Source of the DNA: Saprospiraceae bacterium
GTDB taxonomy: Bacteria > Bacteroidota > Bacteroidia > Chitinophagales > Saprospiraceae
NCBI GenBank assembly: GCA_017995875.1
Contig: JAGOIB010000035.1
Coordinates: forward strand, 1 to 10,615
Direction of reading: 5' to 3'
DNA length: 10,615 bases
In this document: positions 6,641-10,615 of the stretch, in pieces
How positions within the stretch are numbered: position 1 is the first letter of the stretch
Layout of the letters: each line of letters opens with the position of its first letter
The notes under the pieces: generated by a model
Databases searched by the model: none
What the model saw: the letters and a program-made list of their open reading frames with translations, nothing else
What the model was told of the DNA's origin: nothing
Translations under genes and position numbers: made by a program

Positions 6641-7348
6641 CTATTGGGCTGTGGCCATCTGAGCCACAGACGAGTACAATGACTGAAAGAGGATAAGCCC
6701 GTCCGTATTGCCTAATACCGTCTCGGAAGCCCTTTCAGGATGGGGCATCATGCCAAATACATTCCTGTCTTTATTGCAAATGCCGGCAATATCATCGGTC
6801 GATCCGTTGTCACTTGATAAAACCCCTTCAGGAGTGCAATACCGGAATAATATCTGGTCATTATCCTGCAGGGCTTTGAGCCCCTTATCATCAGGAATAT
6901 ACCTGCCTTCCGCATGGGCGATTGGCATCTTGAGAATTTGGCCTGTGTGGCACAAGTTTGTGAGAATGGAATCAGTCGTTTCTACCCGGAGATGTATGTT
7001 TTTGGAAATAAACTTCTGATCCTGGTTACGAACAAGCACACCTGGCAGCAGGCCGGATTCACAAAGGATCTGGAATCCGTTGCAGATACCAAAGACCTTA
7101 CCACCACTCTTGGCAAAGGAGATCACCGATTGCATAATCGGGGAATACCGGGCGATGGCACCTGCCCTCAGATAATCACCATAAGAGAATCCCCCCGGCA
7201 ATATCACACAATCTTCAGAGCTGAGACCTCCCAGAGAGGTTTCCTTGTGCCACAATTTGATAACATCCGCCCCGATCACGGTGCCAAGGACATGCATCAT
7301 GTCATCATCACAATTGGATCCAGGGAAGACTACTACGCCAAATTTCAT
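6641..7348 (-). CDS. purQ: Phosphoribosylformylglycinamidine synthase subunit PurQ (glutaminase)
   Basis: The 235-residue product is the small, class I glutamine amidotransferase subunit of FGAM synthase. It releases ammonia from glutamine, which PurL uses (with PurS as bridge) to turn FGAR into FGAM in the fourth step of purine biosynthesis, in the cytoplasm. It opens with the family signature MKFGVVVFPGSNCDDD. It has the oxyanion segment LPGGFSYGDYLRAGAIAR (50-67), the nucleophile Cys89 in FGICNGFQ, and the His203/Glu205 pair in MMPHPER. Length and all active residues are normal for a stand-alone PurQ of the PurLQS type. No purL or purS is in the window, and the neighbours are not purine genes, so it is unlinked from its partners, at least on the sides seen here. 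A predicted promoter lies just upstream. Confidence 0.96.
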   Translation of the reverse strand: MKFGVVVFPGSNCDDDMMHVLGTVIGADVIKLWHKETSLGGLSSEDCVILPGGFSYGDYLRAGAIARYSPIMQSVISFAKSGGKVFGICNGFQILCESGLLPGVLVRNQDQKFISKNIHLRVETTDSILTNLCHTGQILKMPIAHAEGRYIPDDKGLKALQDNDQILFRYCTPEGVLSSDNGSTDDIAGICNKDRNVFGMMPHPERASETVLGNTDGLILFQSLYSSVAQMATAQ

Positions 7349-7371
7349 ATCGGTTAGCTTAATGTATGCCG

Positions 7372-7405
7372 CAAAGGTATAAAATACGTTGGGTGGCTAC
7401 GTCAA
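7372..7405 (-). promoter_or_regulatory. Predicted Bacteroidota sigma-A-type promoter of purQ
   Basis: On the minus strand, TTG (7405-7403) is followed after 23 nt by TACCTTTG (7379-7372), an exact TAnnTTTG -7 element. The Bacteroidota consensus is TTG, 17-23 nt, TAnnTTTG, so spacing is at the long end. Transcription would begin near 7365, some 17 nt before the purQ ATG. It lies in the 76-nt gap after the response regulator gene, and indicates that purQ is transcribed on its own and not only by readthrough. Confidence 0.55.
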
Positions 7406-7424
7406 TTTGCTCTAGTATTGGTGA

Positions 7425-8042
7425 TCACATCATATCTCTCACCCTGGCAATGGCCTCAGTCCGCGATCCGGCGTTGAGTTTGAGGAAAAGCCTGGATAGA
7501 TGGGTTTTTACAGTATTAACAGATAAAAACAGTTCTTCAGACATCTGTTGGTTGGTTCGTCCGTCAAATATCAGGCGCAGGACATCAAGTTCGCGGGAAG
7601 AAAGCGGATCCTTCAGGCGTTGATTGAGAAATGTAAGGTCCTTACCAGACGTGTGACGTTGTTGAAAATTATATAAAGCAATTTCAAGCCCGGCAAGCAG
7701 ATCCCGCTCTGTGAAAGGTTTGACGATATACCCAGACGGCTGTGTCAGTTTTGCATTTTGAATCGTCTGGTCATCCGCATGCGCTGTGATATATATGAAG
7801 GGAATATGGTGGTTGTCCCTGATTTGCCGTCCGATTTCAATACCTTCAAAATGACCTTCGAGGTTGATATCGATGAGGGCAGCATCGATGGGTTCGGTGG
7901 CCAGGTATTTTTCTGCAGAGGCTTTTGTGAAAGCAATAGACCTGACATTAAATTTTGAACCGCTCAGCGCTTCCTTAATCATGGCAGCTACCAGGGCTTC
8001 GTCTTCGATGACCAATATATTGATGGAACTCATAGGTGTCAT
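7425..8042 (-). CDS. Two-component response regulator, REC plus LuxR-type HTH
   Basis: The 205-residue product has an N-terminal receiver domain (about 7-125) with Glu13/Asp14 in VIEDEA, the phosphate-accepting Asp58 in ALIDINL, Thr86 in YITAHAD and Lys108 in IVKPF. A GerE/LuxR-type helix-turn-helix follows (147-203), with LSSRELDVLRLI..G.TNQQMSEELFLSVNTVKTHLSRLFLKL. All residues needed for phosphorylation are present. It is a DNA-binding output protein that should receive phosphate from one or both of the histidine kinases encoded just upstream. Its ATG overlaps the stop codon of the nearer kinase by 4 nt (ATGA, 8042-8039), which points to coupled translation; Met4 is a possible second start. 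The target genes are not known. Confidence 0.93.
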   Translation of the reverse strand: MTPMSSINILVIEDEALVAAMIKEALSGSKFNVRSIAFTKASAEKYLATEPIDAALIDINLEGHFEGIEIGRQIRDNHHIPFIYITAHADDQTIQNAKLTQPSGYIVKPFTERDLLAGLEIALYNFQQRHTSGKDLTFLNQRLKDPLSSRELDVLRLIFDGRTNQQMSEELFLSVNTVKTHLSRLFLKLNAGSRTEAIARVRDMM

Positions 8043-9847
8043 GCTGCTTTTTTCTGAGGAATAGTAATAGACATTTGGGTACCATTTCTAGATTGTACTT
8101 TCCATGTGGCGCCCAATCGATCACATAGTATGGTAACTAACTTAAGGCCAAAATTGGATGATGAAGCGATGGAAAAATGGTCCGGAATGCCTACGCCATT
8201 ATCATTTACTTCGAGCACGATGGCGCCTTCATGCTCGCCGAGATGCACGTCAATTTCTCCGGAACCACCATCCCTGAAGGCATATTTCAACGCATTGCTG
8301 ATGAGTTCATTGATAATCAATGCCAATGGAATGACAGTGTCCACATCCATCTGGGGAATATCTATTTTTTTGCGGATCTGAATCCTGTTTTGCTCGATAT
8401 TATAAGAACTGATCAGATGCACCAGCAGCTTGTCGAGATAAGTATTGATACTTACTTCCAGCAGGTCATCATCCTGATAAAGATTCTGGTGGATAATGGC
8501 CATGGATTGCACCCGGTTTTGACTTTCCCTGAGCGCTTCCTGTGCAGATTGATCATCCACAGATTTTCCATGCAGGTACAACAAGGCAGAGATCATTTGC
8601 AGATTGTTCTTGACGCGGTGATGAATTTCCCTCAGCAACACATCTTTTTCAGCCAGGGCCTTTGTCACCAGTTTATTTTTTTCATTTAATTCGACATTGG
8701 TCTTTGATTTTAATCGAAGCAGATAATAGAGGGCACCTGCAAAGAGGAGGAAGCAAAAAGCGCCGAGGCCATAGATCAGTTTTTGCCTGTTTGTTTTTTC
8801 AATGCGGAGTGTCTTCAGTTCATTTTGAGAAGCAAGGTTGGCTATTTCCTGGTCTTTTTCTTTGATGTCATACTCAGTGATGAGGGTAGTGATGCGCTCA
8901 TCTTTTTCTTTATTGAACATGGAATCCTGTGCGGACTTAAATTTTTTATAGGCCAGCAAGGCTGACTTGTAGTTTTTTTCCTCTTCAAATATCAGGCTTT
9001 CGGTTTCATAATTATTGGGTAGGTGGTTGAGAAAATTATTTTTGGTTCGGATATCGATAGACAGTTGATTGTGTTCCATGGCCTCCTTGAGTTGGCCCAG
9101 CGCCAGGTATATTCGGGCCAGTGAACTGTGGACATTGCCCAACACATCTGCCGTATGGAATTTTTGAAAATCAGTCAGATACTCGATATTTAATTTTTTG
9201 GCTTCCGCATACCGGCCGGCAAGGCGATCATTTTCAGCAATATTGGTTTTAAGGACAGCAATGCTTGCAGAATCATTAAGAGCCGTATAAAAGGTTTCCG
9301 CTTTCCGGAAATTCATCAAAGAGGCTTCGTGGTCCTCGGCGACATTGTATTGAATGCCAATATTATTTAAAACGTTGGCGATCCATAGGGTGTCTTTTAG
9401 CTGTGTAAATGACACCAATGCCTTTTGATAATAAGCGATGCAATGTTCTGGCTCTCTGCGGTATTCATATGCTGCACCGATGTTATTGTTCATCATGCCT
9501 ATAAAATAAGTATCCCTGATGGCGGTAAAGAAAGGCAAGGCCTGCAGATAGTATTCGATGGCCTGGCGGTGGCTTCCTTTGTAATAGAAATGCATACCGA
9601 GGAAATTTTTGCCTTTACCCATTTTCAGCGTATCGCCTGAAAGCGTTGCAAGCGAATCATAAGCCAACGCTGCAGGATAGAAGGAATTGGTTCCATTCAT
9701 TACTTCAGTGCGAATAATGGTTTGTAAGGAATCAAACAATCCATCCGATTGGGCAACAGTATACAATGGTATGCTGAAGAAATAGAAGCCTATCAGTCTA
9801 TTCAACAGCGTTGCAGTCCTGTAATTATGGTTTTTATTTTGTATCAT
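8039..9847 (-). CDS. TPR sensor histidine kinase of HisKA_2 type
   Basis: The 602-residue product has a hydrophobic N-terminal segment (14-32, LLNRLIGFYFFSIPLYTVAQ) that reads as a signal peptide or anchor. TPR-like helix repeats fill about 55-310 (for example MMNNNIGAAYEYRREPEHCIAYYQKAL, 118-144). A coiled stretch (310-355), a membrane helix (357-378) and a second coil (380-402) lead to the kinase core. The HisKA_2 dimerisation part contains LLREIHHRVKNNLQ, with the phosphorylated His at 409 or 410. The ATP-binding domain has the N box NELISNALKYAF (513-524), DNGVGIP (549-555) and NFGLKL (565-570). The TPR region should lie in the periplasm and act as sensor. The gene starts 6 nt after a paralogous kinase gene and overlaps the response regulator gene by 4 nt. 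The signal is unknown. Confidence 0.93.
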   Translation of the reverse strand: MIQNKNHNYRTATLLNRLIGFYFFSIPLYTVAQSDGLFDSLQTIIRTEVMNGTNSFYPAALAYDSLATLSGDTLKMGKGKNFLGMHFYYKGSHRQAIEYYLQALPFFTAIRDTYFIGMMNNNIGAAYEYRREPEHCIAYYQKALVSFTQLKDTLWIANVLNNIGIQYNVAEDHEASLMNFRKAETFYTALNDSASIAVLKTNIAENDRLAGRYAEAKKLNIEYLTDFQKFHTADVLGNVHSSLARIYLALGQLKEAMEHNQLSIDIRTKNNFLNHLPNNYETESLIFEEEKNYKSALLAYKKFKSAQDSMFNKEKDERITTLITEYDIKEKDQEIANLASQNELKTLRIEKTNRQKLIYGLGAFCFLLFAGALYYLLRLKSKTNVELNEKNKLVTKALAEKDVLLREIHHRVKNNLQMISALLYLHGKSVDDQSAQEALRESQNRVQSMAIIHQNLYQDDDLLEVSINTYLDKLLVHLISSYNIEQNRIQIRKKIDIPQMDVDTVIPLALIINELISNALKYAFRDGGSGEIDVHLGEHEGAIVLEVNDNGVGIPDHFSIASSSNFGLKLVTILCDRLGATWKVQSRNGTQMSITIPQKKAA

Positions 9848-9853
9848 AGAATG

Positions 9854-10615
9854 TCAGGCCACTTTAGCATATGGAAATAATAAAGTAACCACTGTCCCAT
9901 GATCTGACCTGGTCTGGAAGGTTGCACCCAACCGATCTGCAAGAATACTGATGAGCTTAAAGCCAAAGTTTCCTTGCAGTGTATTCGGTTCTTTCGTTGG
10001 CAGGCCAATTCCATTATCCTTTACCTCCAGTACACATTGCCCATTGACAGGTCCAAGGAAAACATCAATGACCCCTTGTCGTCCATCGTTAAAAGCATAC
10101 TTAAGGGCATTGCTGATAAGCTCATTGATAATCAGTGCCAACGGGATGATGGTGTCCACATCCAGATATTCGATTTCAATATGCTTGTGGACGGCAATCC
10201 TTTCTTTTTCGATATTATATGAGTCGGTAAGATGGTGTATCAGTTTGTCGAGGTATTCTTTCACTCCTACACCTAGTAAGTTTTCATTTTGATACAAATT
10301 CTGATGTATCATGGCCATCGATTGGACCCTGTTTTGGCTTTCCATGAGAGCAACCTGCGCCGAAGAATCATCCAGGGATTTTCCGTGGAGATATAATAGG
10401 GCAGAGATCATTTGAAGATTATTTTTCACCCGATGGTGGATTTCGCGAAGGAGAATGTCTTTCTCCTCGAGGGCGTGTGTAATGACTTTGTTTTTTTCTT
10501 CAAGCTGACGATTCGATCTGAGTTTTGTTCTTAATGTATAATAGATTAAGCCCGATATGACGAGCGCTACAAACATTCCAAAGCCAAGGAACTGTTGATT
10601 TTTTTTAGAGGATTG
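9854..10615 (-). CDS. Second histidine kinase, N-terminus cut by window edge
   Basis: The reading frame is open to the window's right edge, so the methionine near 10576 is an internal residue, not the start; 253 C-terminal residues are visible. The visible part begins with a membrane helix (GFGMFVALVISGLIYYTL), then a short coil, then a full HisKA_2 core with LLREIHHRVKNNLQ, the N box NELISNALKYAF, DNGIGLP and GNFGFKL. From EKD before the histidine to NLYQ after it, 53 of 59 residues are the same as in the neighbouring kinase, so the two are close paralogues. By that likeness the missing part is probably an N-terminal signal peptide and TPR region. It lies 6 nt upstream of the other kinase gene in the same operon. 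All kinase residues look intact. Confidence 0.92.
   Translation of the reverse strand, partial: QSSKKNQQFLGFGMFVALVISGLIYYTLRTKLRSNRQLEEKNKVITHALEEKDILLREIHHRVKNNLQMISALLYLHGKSLDDSSAQVALMESQNRVQSMAMIHQNLYQNENLLGVGVKEYLDKLIHHLTDSYNIEKERIAVHKHIEIEYLDVDTIIPLALIINELISNALKYAFNDGRQGVIDVFLGPVNGQCVLEVKDNGIGLPTKEPNTLQGNFGFKLISILADRLGATFQTRSDHGTVVTLLFPYAKVA

Noticed and set aside
6628..6646. CAATAG/CTATTG hairpin at the purQ stop codon as a terminator
   Set aside because: The stem is only 6 bp, overlaps the stop codon and has no U run after it on the minus strand.
8177..8689. Plus-strand open frame of 170 codons opposite the kinase gene
   Set aside because: It mirrors the conserved kinase core on the other strand; the other open frames over both kinases are shadows of the same sort.
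10574..10576. Methionine codon as start of the second kinase
   Set aside because: The frame stays open to the window edge and the codon lies inside a membrane helix that aligns with the internal helix of the paralogue.

Overview
The window reads as a chromosomal segment of a member of the Bacteroidota (a Cytophagales, Chitinophagales or Saprospirales relative is likely; no marker here fixes the order). The reasons are: kinases with an N-terminal TPR region and a HisKA_2 core paired with a LuxR-type regulator, a Bacteroidota-type DsbD, an ECF sigma/membrane protein/exported helical protein cluster, starts without a Shine-Dalgarno sequence, and a TTG-N23-TAnnTTTG promoter in front of purQ.

Layout, left to right. 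A PlsC-type acyltransferase is cut by the left edge (minus strand, 1-272). It is divergent from a compact plus-strand operon of ECF sigma factor (398-931), single-pass membrane protein that is the likely anti-sigma factor (937-1377), and small exported Spy-like helical protein (1400-1837). Two abutting 15-bp palindromes lie in the divergent gap. The operon ends at a strong hairpin that can work on both strands (1890-1935). An AT-rich 427-bp gap follows. It seems to hold, on the minus strand, a decayed end of a CHU_C-type (type IX secretion type B) C-terminal domain. Next is a cytoplasmic TPR-repeat protein of unknown function (2265-3674, plus) with its own terminator.

The rest is on the minus strand. 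Read in the direction of transcription from the right edge: a histidine kinase cut by the window (9854->10615), a second, paralogous full-length TPR histidine kinase (8039-9847) and a REC-LuxR response regulator (7425-8042). These three are packed with a 6-nt gap and a 4-nt overlap, so they form a two-component operon. Then come purQ (6641-7348) with its own predicted promoter, and a large DsbD-like thiol:disulfide interchange protein (3769-6438) with a duplicated N-terminal domain.

Together the window holds two signalling modules (an envelope-stress-type ECF operon and a two-kinase/one-regulator system), a periplasmic thiol-redox protein, a purine biosynthesis subunit, a lipid acyltransferase and an uncharacterised TPR scaffold. 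No tRNA, rRNA, CRISPR array, insertion sequence or phage gene was seen. No clearly new system is present. The most distinctive items are the tandem palindromes, the CHU_C-like relic, the paralogous kinase pair and the DsbD domain duplication.
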